Shown here: in pieces, positions 16,174 to 24,800 of the stretch | How positions within the stretch are numbered: the first letter of the stretch is position 1 | Layout: the number at the start of each line of letters is the position of its first letter | Assembly: GCA_031254635.1 (NCBI GenBank) | Contig: JAIRUB010000106.1 | Location: forward strand, 1-26,652 | Source of the DNA: Prevotellaceae bacterium | GTDB lineage: Bacteria; Bacteroidota; Bacteroidia; Bacteroidales; UBA932 | Direction of reading: 5' to 3' | Length of the DNA stretch: 26,652 nt | Notes under the pieces: model-generated | What the model saw: the letters and a program-made list of their open reading frames with translations, nothing else | What the model was told of the DNA's origin: nothing | Database searches by the model: none | Position numbers and translations under genes: made by a program

Positions 16174-17442
16174 TTACTTTGCATTAATTGCCACCACAGG
16201 GTCAAGGCGCGAAGCCACATAGGCGGGGATAAGGCCAGAAACAAGGCCTATTATTGCCGAGATGCTTATTCCCAACATAACATTACGCAAACTTAGTTGT
16301 ATAGTAAAGTCTAATGCATGGCTGACCAAGGCGCTGCCGCCGAGCACAATCAGCAGACCAATGAGTCCGCCTGCAACAGCTAATAGAGAGGCCTCGAATA
16401 AAAACTGAGCAAGGATAAAATAGCCCTTAGCTCCTAAAGCCTTTTGTATGCCAATAATAGGCGTGCGCTCTTTCACCGACACAAACATAATGTTGGCAAT
16501 GCCGAAGCCGCCAATCAGAATGGAAAAACCGCCAATCACCATACCCACAAGATTTAATACCACAAATAGATTGGATAACTCTTTCTCAATTATACTCATT
16601 TCATTAAGGGCGAAATTATCTTTCTGCGCCGGCTTCAGTCGGCGTAGCGAACGCATAAGCATCTTCAACTCTCCCACTAAATCATCTTTATCTATTCCGG
16701 GCTTGGCTTTTACAGCTATGCTGGGATCTGACCAACGCATGTCGGCCATAGTACGAGCATAATTGAAGGGAATAGCAATTATATTATCCAAATCCATTAC
16801 ATTAACGATGCTGGAGCCTTCTTTCTCGAGTAAAGCAATTACCTGCAATTTATGTCCTCCCGCCTTAAACTCTTTCCCTATCGGATTTTCCCCTCCAAAT
16901 AATTCCTCAGCTAATATATGGCCAACTATAGCCACCGGTGCCCCGCTATTCGCTTCCATCGTACTCATATAACGGCCTTCAGCTATACTTAACGGATTTA
17001 CCTCATTCCATTCATGGGTAAAACCCACTACCGTTACTCCTGCCAAGGTATTGTTTTTATATTTCACCTCTCTGCGAAAGCCCATATAAAGCGCCACGGC
17101 TTGAGCATTTACACCCTGTGATTGAATATGCTGATACTCGGCATAAGTCACCGCAGGCCGCTGCCAGAATTCCCACCATTTATACTCTCCGCTTTCGTCA
17201 GCCCCCCAAGGCCACTTTTCTATATATACCACATTGGAACCTAAGGTTTCTACGCCGGCACGCATATTGTCTTCCAAGGCATCAACCATGGTATATACCG
17301 AAATGATGGCGAAAATACCTATCGATACACCCAAAAGCGACAAGAAGGTACGGAGTTTATTCGCTCGCACTGAGGTAAAAGCAAAGGCAAAACTCTCATT
17401 TAATAATTTGAATATCAAAAATATATTTCTGAAAACCTTCAT
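16174..17442 (-). CDS. MacB/FtsX-type ABC transporter permease
   Basis: A 422-residue permease of the MacB/LolE type, whose members move lipoproteins, peptides or drugs from the inner membrane or periplasm, powered by a cytoplasmic ATPase. The first membrane helix (~33-55, TFLSLLGVSIGIFAIISVYT) is followed by a periplasmic domain of about 230 residues and then three helices (~296-321, 345-370, 389-411). The FtsX-like signature KERTPIIGIQKALGAKG lies between the second and third helices. The C-terminus PAYVASRLDPVVAINAK is typical of the family. No ATPase or membrane-fusion gene is adjacent: purH is divergent on one side and the transglycosylase convergent on the other. Its partners must be encoded elsewhere. 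Confidence 0.88.
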   Translation of the reverse strand: MKVFRNIFLIFKLLNESFAFAFTSVRANKLRTFLSLLGVSIGIFAIISVYTMVDALEDNMRAGVETLGSNVVYIEKWPWGADESGEYKWWEFWQRPAVTYAEYQHIQSQGVNAQAVALYMGFRREVKYKNNTLAGVTVVGFTHEWNEVNPLSIAEGRYMSTMEANSGAPVAIVGHILAEELFGGENPIGKEFKAGGHKLQVIALLEKEGSSIVNVMDLDNIIAIPFNYARTMADMRWSDPSIAVKAKPGIDKDDLVGELKMLMRSLRRLKPAQKDNFALNEMSIIEKELSNLFVVLNLVGMVIGGFSILIGGFGIANIMFVSVKERTPIIGIQKALGAKGYFILAQFLFEASLLAVAGGLIGLLIVLGGSALVSHALDFTIQLSLRNVMLGISISAIIGLVSGLIPAYVASRLDPVVAINAK

Positions 17443-17450
17443 TTTTTAGG

Positions 17451-17458
17451 CAAAAATA
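17451..17458 (-). promoter_or_regulatory. Possible -7 box for the ABC permease
   Basis: The minus strand reads TATTTTTG, matching TAnnTTTG, but it ends only 8 bases before the ATG at 17442. If real, the transcript would be leaderless or nearly so. The T-rich sequence makes a chance match possible. Confidence 0.3.
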
Positions 17459-17519
17459 ACCATGCAAGTTAGCGATTAATTCGGAATTTTTTGAAAAAAA
17501 AACTTTTTTTCGGAAATGC

Positions 17520-17550
17520 TTGTCTATTTTCTAATATATGCTTACCTTTA
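17520..17550 (+). promoter_or_regulatory. Promoter of the purH-mre-rodA cluster
   Basis: A TTG at 17520-17522 (preceded by C) and TACCTTTA at 17543-17550 are separated by 20 bases. This is the spacing expected for Bacteroidota -33 and -7 elements, with one mismatch in TAnnTTTG. The start of transcription would fall near 17556, about 14 bases before the purH ATG. An A/T-rich imperfect inverted repeat (17491-17512) lies just upstream. Confidence 0.45.
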
Positions 17551-17569
17551 TGGTTTAATTTTTTTTATA

Positions 17570-19108
17570 ATGAATACATCCGGAACAAAAACAATAAAAC
17601 GCGCTTTATTATCTGTATATCATAAAGATGGAATAAAACACCTTGTCAACTGTTTGCACCGGCTCAATATAGAAATTTATGCTACGGGCGGGACCTTGGA
17701 TTTTATTCAGCAAGCAGGATATAAGGTTCAGGCTATTGAAAAGCTTACCGGTTATCCATCCATTTTGGGAGGTCGGGTAAAAACTTTACACCCAAAAGTT
17801 TTTGGAGGAATTTTAGCCAGAAACAGTCAACCCGACGATTTGGAGCAACTCCGAAAATATGAGATTCCTGCTTTTGATTTGGTAGTTGTTGACCTTTATC
17901 CTTTTGAAGAAACCGTAAAAAACGGTAAAAGTGAAGAGGATATTATCGAAAAAATTGACATTGGCGGCATCTCGCTTATACGGGCTGCAGCCAAAAATTA
18001 TACCGATGTGTTAGTCGTAGCCTCATGTAACCAATACAGCGACTTATTGCATATTCTGAATGCTCAGCAAGGTGCTACAACTTTGGAAGAACGTCGGCGC
18101 TTTGCAGCACAGGCCTTTCAGGTATCATCGCATTACGATACGGCTATTTTCAACTATTTCAACCAAGTAGAAGCTATTCCTGCACTACGGATAAGTTACG
18201 ACGAAAGCATAACGCTGCGCTACGGTGAAAACCCGCATCAGCAAGGATGGTTCTATGGCCGGCTCAATGATATGTTTGAGCAGCTGCATGGCAAGGAAAT
18301 TTCCTACAATAATCTGTTAGACATTGACGCCGCCATTCAATTGATAGATGAATTTAACGATACCACAGCTTTAGCCATCCTCAAGCATAATAACGCCTGT
18401 GGAATGGCTGTGCGGTCAAGCTTATTGGAGGCCTGGAATGCCGCTTTAGCCGCTGACCCGCTCTCGGCCTTCGGAGGAGTCATCATTGCTAACAGAACAA
18501 TAGATGCCGTCGCCGCCGAAGCTATTAACAACATATTCTTTGAAGTAATTATTGCCCCAAAATATGAGGCGGCTGCGCTTGAGGTACTGAAACAAAAGAA
18601 AAATCGGATTATCTTGTTACGCAACAACTATCAGATTACCGGAAATATGCAATACCGCTCAATACTCAATGGCATATTGGCGCAAGACAAAGACTTGCAT
18701 ACTGCCCATGCCGATGAATTGAAAATCGTTACTAATCGAGAACCTTCCGTTGGCGAAACAGAAGATATGATTTTTGCCAATAAATTAGTTAAACACACCA
18801 AATCGAATGCCATTATATTGGTGAAAAATCAACAGCTCTGCGGCAGCGGTACCGGACAAACATCGCGTGTTGATGCGCTCAAACAAGCCATTGAAAAAGC
18901 CTGTACTTTTGGTTTCGACCTTCAGGGCGCCGTAATGGCCTCCGATGCTTTCTTCCCCTTCCCCGACTGTGTTGAAATTGCCTGTAAAGCAGGTATCACA
19001 GCTGTTATCCACCCTGGCGGATCTATCAAAGACCAAGACTCCATCGACTATTGTAACCAACATGAAATGGCTATAGTTACCACAGGGATCAGACATTTTA
19101 AACATTAG
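17570..19108 (+). CDS. purH: Bifunctional AICAR formyltransferase / IMP cyclohydrolase
   Basis: PurH catalyses the last two steps of de novo IMP synthesis in the cytoplasm: formylation of AICAR with 10-formyl-tetrahydrofolate, then ring closure. The 512-residue length matches the family. The N-terminal MGS-like cyclohydrolase domain shows RALLSVYHKDG, YATGGTLDFIQ, EKLTGYPSILGGRVKTLHPK and DLVVVDLYPFE. The C-terminal transferase domain shows RYGENPHQQGWFYG, the catalytic K272-H273 in LKHNNACGMA, DPLSAFGGVI, the RVDALKQAIEKA block, DAFFPFPD and AVIHPGGSIKDQDSI. I use the ATG at 17570 (MNTSGTKTIKRALL). An in-frame ATG at 17516 would precede the promoter elements and add a spurious hydrophobic stretch. 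It heads the mreB cluster with a 16-base gap. Confidence 0.97.
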   Translation: MNTSGTKTIKRALLSVYHKDGIKHLVNCLHRLNIEIYATGGTLDFIQQAGYKVQAIEKLTGYPSILGGRVKTLHPKVFGGILARNSQPDDLEQLRKYEIPAFDLVVVDLYPFEETVKNGKSEEDIIEKIDIGGISLIRAAAKNYTDVLVVASCNQYSDLLHILNAQQGATTLEERRRFAAQAFQVSSHYDTAIFNYFNQVEAIPALRISYDESITLRYGENPHQQGWFYGRLNDMFEQLHGKEISYNNLLDIDAAIQLIDEFNDTTALAILKHNNACGMAVRSSLLEAWNAALAADPLSAFGGVIIANRTIDAVAAEAINNIFFEVIIAPKYEAAALEVLKQKKNRIILLRNNYQITGNMQYRSILNGILAQDKDLHTAHADELKIVTNREPSVGETEDMIFANKLVKHTKSNAIILVKNQQLCGSGTGQTSRVDALKQAIEKACTFGFDLQGAVMASDAFFPFPDCVEIACKAGITAVIHPGGSIKDQDSIDYCNQHEMAIVTTGIRHFKH

Positions 19109-19124
19109 AACAAACGAATAAAAT

Positions 19125-20144
19125 ATGGCATTTTCTTTCTTAACACAAGAGTTAGCAATGGACTTAGGTACCGCTAACACCGTTATTATCCACAACGATA
19201 AAATAGTAGTTGACGACCCTTCTATTGTGGCTATCGATCAGAATACCAATCAACTTATTGCTATTGGCGAAAAGGCGCGACAGATGCACGGCAAGACGCA
19301 TGAAAATATCAAAACCATTCGTCCCTTGCGCGATGGAGTAATTGCCGATTTCAACGCTGCCGAGCAAATGATTCGCGGCATGATTAAACAGATAAATACC
19401 GGAAGCCGCTGGTTTACGCCGAGCCGCCGCTTGGTGGTATGTATTCCCTCCGGAAGTACGGAAGTGGAAATACGCGCTGTGCGCGACTCTGCCGAACATG
19501 CTGGCGGGCGCGATGTGTATATGGTATACGAACCTATGGCCGCAGCGCTGGGTATAGGCATTGATGTGGAAACGCCCGAAGGCAATATGATTGTAGATAT
19601 AGGAGGCGGTACTACCGAAATTGCTGTTATCGCCCTTGGCGGCATTGTTTGCAACCAAAGTATACGTACAGCCGGCGACGGATTTACTTCCGATATTCAA
19701 CAATACATGCGCCATCAACACACCATAAAAATAGGTGAGCGCTCAGCCGAAGATATTAAAATCGCCGTTGGTTCCGCTCTTTCCGAACTCGAAAACCCAC
19801 CTGCAAGTTGTACCGTACATGGGCCAAACCTAATGACTGCCCTACCCGTGGAAGTGACCGTAACCTATCAAGAAATTGCTCACTGTCTCGATAAATCGTT
19901 GGTGAAAATTGAAAATGCCATTATGACGGTATTGGAACAAACTCCTCCGGAATTATATGCCGATATTGTTCGCCGCGGCATCTTCCTTACCGGTGGCGGC
20001 GCCTTGTTACGCGGGTTGGATAAACGGCTCAAGGGCAAAATCAACATTCCTTTTCAAGTAGCCGAAGACCCGCTACATGCCGTAGCACGCGGTACAGGTA
20101 TTGCATTGAAGAATATTGGTAAATTCCCCTTCCTGATAAGATAA
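19125..20144 (+). CDS. mreB: Rod shape-determining actin-like protein MreB
   Basis: A 339-residue actin homologue that forms filaments under the inner membrane and guides the elongation machinery. Family motifs are complete: MDLGTANTVI (phosphate 1, ~12-21), the PSIVAID strand, RPLRDGVIADFNAAEQMI, VYEPMAAALGIGIDV, IVDIGGGTTEIAVIALGG (phosphate 2), GERSAEDIKIAVGSA and the adenosine site GIFLTGGGALLRGLD. The N-terminal MAFSFLTQE is amphipathic enough to contact the membrane. It starts 16 bases after purH and is 4 bases from mreC, so the cluster is probably one transcript. Confidence 0.98.
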   Translation: MAFSFLTQELAMDLGTANTVIIHNDKIVVDDPSIVAIDQNTNQLIAIGEKARQMHGKTHENIKTIRPLRDGVIADFNAAEQMIRGMIKQINTGSRWFTPSRRLVVCIPSGSTEVEIRAVRDSAEHAGGRDVYMVYEPMAAALGIGIDVETPEGNMIVDIGGGTTEIAVIALGGIVCNQSIRTAGDGFTSDIQQYMRHQHTIKIGERSAEDIKIAVGSALSELENPPASCTVHGPNLMTALPVEVTVTYQEIAHCLDKSLVKIENAIMTVLEQTPPELYADIVRRGIFLTGGGALLRGLDKRLKGKINIPFQVAEDPLHAVARGTGIALKNIGKFPFLIR

Positions 20145-20148
20145 GAAA

Positions 20149-20973
20149 ATGAATCACCTGTTCAGCTATCTATCTGGCATTCGTGTATTAGTTGTTTTTA
20201 TTGTACTTGAAATTATTGCTATTGTTTTATTTGCCGGTAACAGTTACTACCAACAATCAACCATACTCAAAAATATTCACGTAGTCTGGGGAACGGTAGT
20301 GCGGCCTGTACATTCTCTCACACAATATTTTTCGCTGGGAGCGGTAAACCGGCAATTAGCTGAAGAAAACAACCGATTACGCAACGAATTGGAATATCTG
20401 CGAGGCAGCGTGGACACTACTATTGCTACAGTTGTTTATGACAAGGAACACAGGCCTGTGTATTCCTATATTCCGGCTGAAATTATTGATAATTCCGTAA
20501 ATAAGCAACAGAATTATATTCTACTAAATGCAGGAAGCGAACAGGGCGTGAAGCCCGAAATGGGTGTCATTACCGAACAGGGAGTGGTAGGCATAGTAAC
20601 AGATGTTTCCCAACATTATGCCTTTGTAAAATCGATCTTGAATACCGAATGGAAATTTAATGTACGTTTAAATTCAGTCGGCGACTTCGGCCCTATGCAA
20701 TGGGATGGCATTAATTATACAAAGTCTATACTCTCTGATATCCCGCAGCACAGCAATGTTGTAAAAGGAGACACGGTAGTAACCAGTGGCTATTCGCGTA
20801 TCTTTCCGCAAGGAATCCCCATTGGCGTAGTAGATACAGCCGTTGTGAAACGTGGAAACTTTTATGAGATAAAAGTAAATTTGTTTATCGACATGAGAAA
20901 AATACAGTATGTAAGTATTGTTAACTCCATATATCGAAACGAATTAGATTCATTAAAAATACTCGAGCGATGA
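20149..20973 (+). CDS. mreC: Rod shape-determining protein MreC
   Basis: A 274-residue bitopic protein of the elongasome that binds and activates PBP2 from the periplasm. It has a short cytoplasmic end, one membrane helix (~11-31, VLVVFIVLEIIAIVLFAG) and a coiled-coil (~64-90, LAEENNRLRNELEYLRG). Beta-domains follow with NAGSEQGVKPEMGVITEQG, VGIVTDVS and KGDTVVTSGYSRIFPQGIPI, the last being a hallmark of MreC. Its stop overlaps the mreD start in ATGA (20970-20973), implying coupled translation. Confidence 0.96.
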   Translation: MNHLFSYLSGIRVLVVFIVLEIIAIVLFAGNSYYQQSTILKNIHVVWGTVVRPVHSLTQYFSLGAVNRQLAEENNRLRNELEYLRGSVDTTIATVVYDKEHRPVYSYIPAEIIDNSVNKQQNYILLNAGSEQGVKPEMGVITEQGVVGIVTDVSQHYAFVKSILNTEWKFNVRLNSVGDFGPMQWDGINYTKSILSDIPQHSNVVKGDTVVTSGYSRIFPQGIPIGVVDTAVVKRGNFYEIKVNLFIDMRKIQYVSIVNSIYRNELDSLKILER

Positions 20974-21497
20974 ACAGGCATTTTTTTCAATTACTGACAC
21001 TCTTCATTCTGCTGGTATTCTTCCAGAAGTTTGTCATCGACAAATTATCGCTCGGTACTTATATTAGTCTGGAAGTATACCTGATGTTTATTCTGCTGTT
21101 GCCTTTCAAATATTCTACCATTAAATCCATGCTGTGGGCCTTTGCTTTGGGATTGACTATTGACTTATGTTCCTTTGGAGTATTGGGGCTGCACACCATT
21201 CCTTTGGTAGGATTAGCTTATCTTCGTCCGCAGTTGCTAAAAATGGTATCGGCTACCAACAACATTGAAAGCATTCAGGCTCCATCAATCAAAACATTAG
21301 ATTTCAGGCCATTATTAACTTATATCACCTTGTCGGCATTCGGCTTTCTGACCATATTATTTTGCTTGGATAATTTTAGCTTTCATAACCTGTCTCAGTT
21401 GTTCCTGCGTATTCTGCTCAGCACTATAGTAACTACACTATTTATCGTTGTTATACAATACGCGTTTATAGGGCTCCGACAAAACAAAAAAGCATGA
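20970..21497 (+). CDS. mreD: Rod shape-determining protein MreD
   Basis: A 175-residue polytopic membrane protein of the elongasome with about five hydrophobic segments. It shows the usual weakly conserved MreD pattern: FVIDKLSLGTYISLEVYLMF, KSMLWAFALGLTIDLCSFGV and LGLHTIPLVGLAYLRPQLL. Identification rests strongly on position between mreC and mrdA, with ATGA overlaps on both sides. It is thought to support MreC-PBP2-RodA assembly. Confidence 0.93.
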   Translation: MNRHFFQLLTLFILLVFFQKFVIDKLSLGTYISLEVYLMFILLLPFKYSTIKSMLWAFALGLTIDLCSFGVLGLHTIPLVGLAYLRPQLLKMVSATNNIESIQAPSIKTLDFRPLLTYITLSAFGFLTILFCLDNFSFHNLSQLFLRILLSTIVTTLFIVVIQYAFIGLRQNKKA

Positions 21498-23335
21498 ACA
21501 AGTCTCCCTATAAAAAAAATATCATTACCATTGTGATATTGTGCTGCGCCTTGATATTAATCGGACGGCTATTTTATATTCAGGTATTAGACACATCTTA
21601 TAAAATAACAGCCGCTAATAATGTCTTACGCTACGAAGTTCAGTATCCTGCCCGCGGCTTGTTATTCGACCGCAATGGCGAACTCTTAGTAGGCAATAAA
21701 ACAACTTATGATATTATGGTGGTTCCACGGGAAATGAAAAGCATTGACACCTTAGATTTATGTTCTCTATTTAATATTTCCTACACACAATGTAAAAATA
21801 TTTTAGATGACGTTCAACGCAAAAGAAAACGGCAAGGCTATCAGGCTGCCATCTTCTTGAAGCAGGTGCCGGCCGAAATCTATGCTTTATTTCAGGAAAA
21901 AGCATTCAAATACCCTGGTTTTTATGCTCAGGCACGTACCCTGCGCAGCTATCCGCGCAATATAGCAGGAAATCTTTTAGGCTATGTAACTGAAGTAGAT
22001 ACTGCGAATATTCGTCGTAATCCTTATTATAAAATGGGCGACTACATTGGCAAAAGCGGTATTGAAGCTTCCTACGAAGATGTTTTGAGAGGGCGAAAAG
22101 GCGTAAGCATTTATGAACGCGACGTACATAATCAAATTAAAAAATCATACGACGACGGCAAATATGATACTACCGCCATTGCAGGGAAGGACTTAATCTG
22201 CACCATTGATATCCACCTTCAGGAGTATGGCGAACTATTGATGCAAAACAAAATAGGCAGTGTAGTAGCCATTGACCCCGGCACCGGCGAAATCTTAGCG
22301 TTGATTACAGCTCCGGGCATTGACCCTTCCTTGTTGGTAGGCATCAACCGTAACTTTCAGTTATTACAAATGAATCCGTTAAAGCCTTTATTTACAAGGG
22401 CCGTTATGTCGTCTTACCCTCCCGGCTCTGTATTCAAAATGGCGAATGCCTTAATCGGACAGCAAGAGCGTGTGCTTACGCCGGAATCGCGCTATGGCTG
22501 CGCTATGGGTTACAAAGTAGGACGCGGTGTTGAATGTCATGCTCATCCTTCGCCCACAGATCTGCGGCAATCCATACAGATGTCGTGCAATGCCTATTAT
22601 TGCCATGTGTTCCGTAGTATTATTGATAATCCGAAATACGACAATATCAACGATGCTTTTAACCAATGGCGTAAGTACGTGCAAAGTTTTGGCTTCGGAA
22701 TTAAATTAGATACCGACATTCATAATGAATTAGCTGGAACACTGCCCACCACCGATACCTACGACCGCATACACGGCAAAGGCAGATGGAAATCGCTCTC
22801 TATTATTTCCCTTGCTATCGGACAAGGCGAGATAGGCGCTACGCCCCTTCATTTGGCTAACTTTACTGCACTCATTGCTAATAAGGGCTACTACTACACA
22901 CCACATGTAGTACGTAATGTTGTGGGCAAACCGGAACATCAAAAATACAAAGAAAAACACTATTGCGATATCGACTCTGCATACTTCACACCGGTGATTG
23001 ACGGTATGTATTTAACTGTAAACGGCGGGCCTGGTTCTACTGCCGGATGGGTAAGAATTCCGGATATTGACATGTGCGGAAAAACAGGCACAGCACAAAA
23101 TCCACATGGTGAAAACCATTCTGTGTTTATGAGTTTTGCTCCCCGCGAAAACCCTAAGATAGCTATTGCAGTTTATATGGAAAATGCCGGCTGGGGAAGC
23201 ACCTGGGCTGCTCCCGTAGCCTCGCTGATGACTGAATATTATCTTACCGGAGAAATTAAGCGCAAAGACATGGAAGCCAGAATTATGGCTGGAAATTTTT
23301 TAAGCAAAGAAAGCAGGGCTAAGAAAAGAAAATGA
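21494..23335 (+). CDS. mrdA: Penicillin-binding protein 2 (elongasome transpeptidase)
   Basis: A class B penicillin-binding protein of 613 residues that cross-links new peptidoglycan during side-wall growth, paired with RodA. It has one N-terminal membrane helix (~10-28), then the pedestal (RGLLFDRNGELLVGNKTTYD and YPRNIAGNLLGYVTEVD). The GKSGIEASYEDVLRGRKG block follows, leading into the transpeptidase domain. All three active-site motifs are present: S312-V-F-K315 (PPGSVFKMAN), S364-C-N366 (MSCNAYYC) and K530-T-G (GKTGTAQNPHG). It overlaps mreD and rodA by ATGA at each end. It is a beta-lactam target of the mecillinam-sensitive type by homology. Confidence 0.97.
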   Translation: MNKSPYKKNIITIVILCCALILIGRLFYIQVLDTSYKITAANNVLRYEVQYPARGLLFDRNGELLVGNKTTYDIMVVPREMKSIDTLDLCSLFNISYTQCKNILDDVQRKRKRQGYQAAIFLKQVPAEIYALFQEKAFKYPGFYAQARTLRSYPRNIAGNLLGYVTEVDTANIRRNPYYKMGDYIGKSGIEASYEDVLRGRKGVSIYERDVHNQIKKSYDDGKYDTTAIAGKDLICTIDIHLQEYGELLMQNKIGSVVAIDPGTGEILALITAPGIDPSLLVGINRNFQLLQMNPLKPLFTRAVMSSYPPGSVFKMANALIGQQERVLTPESRYGCAMGYKVGRGVECHAHPSPTDLRQSIQMSCNAYYCHVFRSIIDNPKYDNINDAFNQWRKYVQSFGFGIKLDTDIHNELAGTLPTTDTYDRIHGKGRWKSLSIISLAIGQGEIGATPLHLANFTALIANKGYYYTPHVVRNVVGKPEHQKYKEKHYCDIDSAYFTPVIDGMYLTVNGGPGSTAGWVRIPDIDMCGKTGTAQNPHGENHSVFMSFAPRENPKIAIAVYMENAGWGSTWAAPVASLMTEYYLTGEIKRKDMEARIMAGNFLSKESRAKKRK

Positions 23336-24750
23336 AAAGACAGTACAACATATTCAGCCAACTCGACTATACAACCATAGGTATTTTCTTTCTATTGATA
23401 TTAATTGGCTGGCTTAGTGTATATGCTTCGGTGTATAACGAAGAACATAGTAGTGCCTTCGATATTTCCCAACGTTATGGTATGCAACTGATATGGATTA
23501 TCAGCAGCATAGTTCTTGCTATTATAGTATTATTGGTTAGTCATAAATTTTTTTCCGTTTTAGCTTATATTATTTACGGAGCTATTATACTACTATTGAT
23601 ATTAGTGTTGGTAGCCGGTGTTGAGGTTAATGGTTCCCGATCGTGGTTTGTAATAGGTTCAGTACGGCTACAGCCGGCAGAGTTGGCTAAAGTAGCCACT
23701 TCATTAGCCTTGGCAAAGTTGATGTGTCAACATAATTTCAATTTAAAAAAACCACAAAACGTATTGTCAGTGGGCATTATTATAGCATTACCCATGGCAC
23801 TTATCCTATTGCAAAGTGATACCGGCTCGGCATTGGTATTTGTCTCCTTGCTGCTCATGCTTTATCGTGAAGGATTTTCCGGTTGGGTAGTGAGTATTGT
23901 AGCATTTTGCGCTATATTGTTTATATTGTCTATTATTTGGGAACCTGTATCCGTTCTACTCTTTATATGGATTATCTGCTTGGCATTGTATGCATTATTC
24001 CATAAGAATAAATACAAGGTACTATTGATGGCCAGCCTTTCTATCGGTAGTTATTTTCTACTGGCCAACTATCTTCTACCTTTGCTTAAGCTGTCCATAG
24101 ACAGTGACCATCTCTTTCTCGGTATCTGCATACTTACGCTTATTGTAGAAGGAATTATAGCCGTTAGAAAAAAAATCCGGCATTTTTGGCTCATTCTACT
24201 GATATTTGGCAGTGCTGTAACCGTAACCTCTTCGGTAGATTACGTATATGACCATTTGTTGCAGCAACATCACCGCGACAGGATTGAAGATATGCTGGGA
24301 CTGATAGACGACCCGCAAGGAGTAGGGTACAGTGTTTATCAGTCGAAGATTGCCATTGGCTCCGGAGGCATGACAGGCAAGGGTTTTCTGAATGGCACTC
24401 AAACCAAATACAACTTTGTGCCTGAACAAAGTACCGACTTTATTTTCTGTACTGTAGGCGAAGAGTGGGGCTTTGCCGGCGTATTGATAGTAATTGCACT
24501 TTTTGTGTGGTTACTGATTCGGATTCTTGAAATATCGGAACGACAGCGCGATTCCTTTGCCCGCATCTACGGCTATTGTGTAACCTCTATCATAGGCTTC
24601 CACGTACTCTTCAATATAGCTATGACTATCGGATTGGCGCCGGTTATCGGCATTCCGCTTCCTTTCATCAGCTATGGCGGCTCCTCGCTATGGGCCTTTA
24701 CACTCCTGCTTTTCATCCTACTCAAATTCGATGCGGTGAAGTGGGAGTGA
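23332..24750 (+). CDS. rodA: Peptidoglycan glycosyltransferase RodA with extra membrane segment
   Basis: A SEDS-family glycosyltransferase that polymerises lipid II in partnership with PBP2. Conserved stretches are NGSRSWFVIGSVRLQPAELA, LQSDTGSALVF, the HHRDRIEDMLGLIDDPQG block, IAIGSGGMTGKGFLNGTQTK and PEQSTDFIFCTVGEEWGFAG, with the essential Asp at 369. GIPLPFISYGGSS closes the core. At 472 residues it is about 100 longer than E. coli RodA. The excess sits at ~203-298, between the segment after LLLMLYREGFSGW and the HHRDRI region, and holds three to four additional hydrophobic stretches. It is last in the cluster; the next gene has its own promoter-like sequence. Confidence 0.96.
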   Translation: MKRQYNIFSQLDYTTIGIFFLLILIGWLSVYASVYNEEHSSAFDISQRYGMQLIWIISSIVLAIIVLLVSHKFFSVLAYIIYGAIILLLILVLVAGVEVNGSRSWFVIGSVRLQPAELAKVATSLALAKLMCQHNFNLKKPQNVLSVGIIIALPMALILLQSDTGSALVFVSLLLMLYREGFSGWVVSIVAFCAILFILSIIWEPVSVLLFIWIICLALYALFHKNKYKVLLMASLSIGSYFLLANYLLPLLKLSIDSDHLFLGICILTLIVEGIIAVRKKIRHFWLILLIFGSAVTVTSSVDYVYDHLLQQHHRDRIEDMLGLIDDPQGVGYSVYQSKIAIGSGGMTGKGFLNGTQTKYNFVPEQSTDFIFCTVGEEWGFAGVLIVIALFVWLLIRILEISERQRDSFARIYGYCVTSIIGFHVLFNIAMTIGLAPVIGIPLPFISYGGSSLWAFTLLLFILLKFDAVKWE

Positions 24751-24776
24751 TGTAATGATTAATCACATTTTTTTTT
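24747..24776 (+). terminator. Possible rho-independent terminator after rodA
   Basis: GTGAT (24747-24751) and ATCAC (24762-24766) can pair across a 10-base loop, followed one base later by nine T (24768-24776). The stem is only 5 base pairs and overlaps the rodA stop, so it would be weak. The T tract may simply belong to the next promoter. Confidence 0.3.
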
Positions 24777-24783
24777 CTCTTTG
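24776..24783 (+). promoter_or_regulatory. Near-consensus -7 box for the 5'-nucleotidase gene
   Basis: TCTCTTTG differs by one base from TAnnTTTG and lies 17 bases before the ATG at 24801. It follows a run of T. It suggests separate transcription from the mre cluster. Confidence 0.35.
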
Positions 24784-24800
24784 TAAAAAAAAACTACACT

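Noticed and set aside
19164..19721. Minus-strand open frames of 134-185 codons opposite mreB
   Set aside because: They overlap each other and a highly conserved mreB; codon constraint in mreB explains the open antisense frames.
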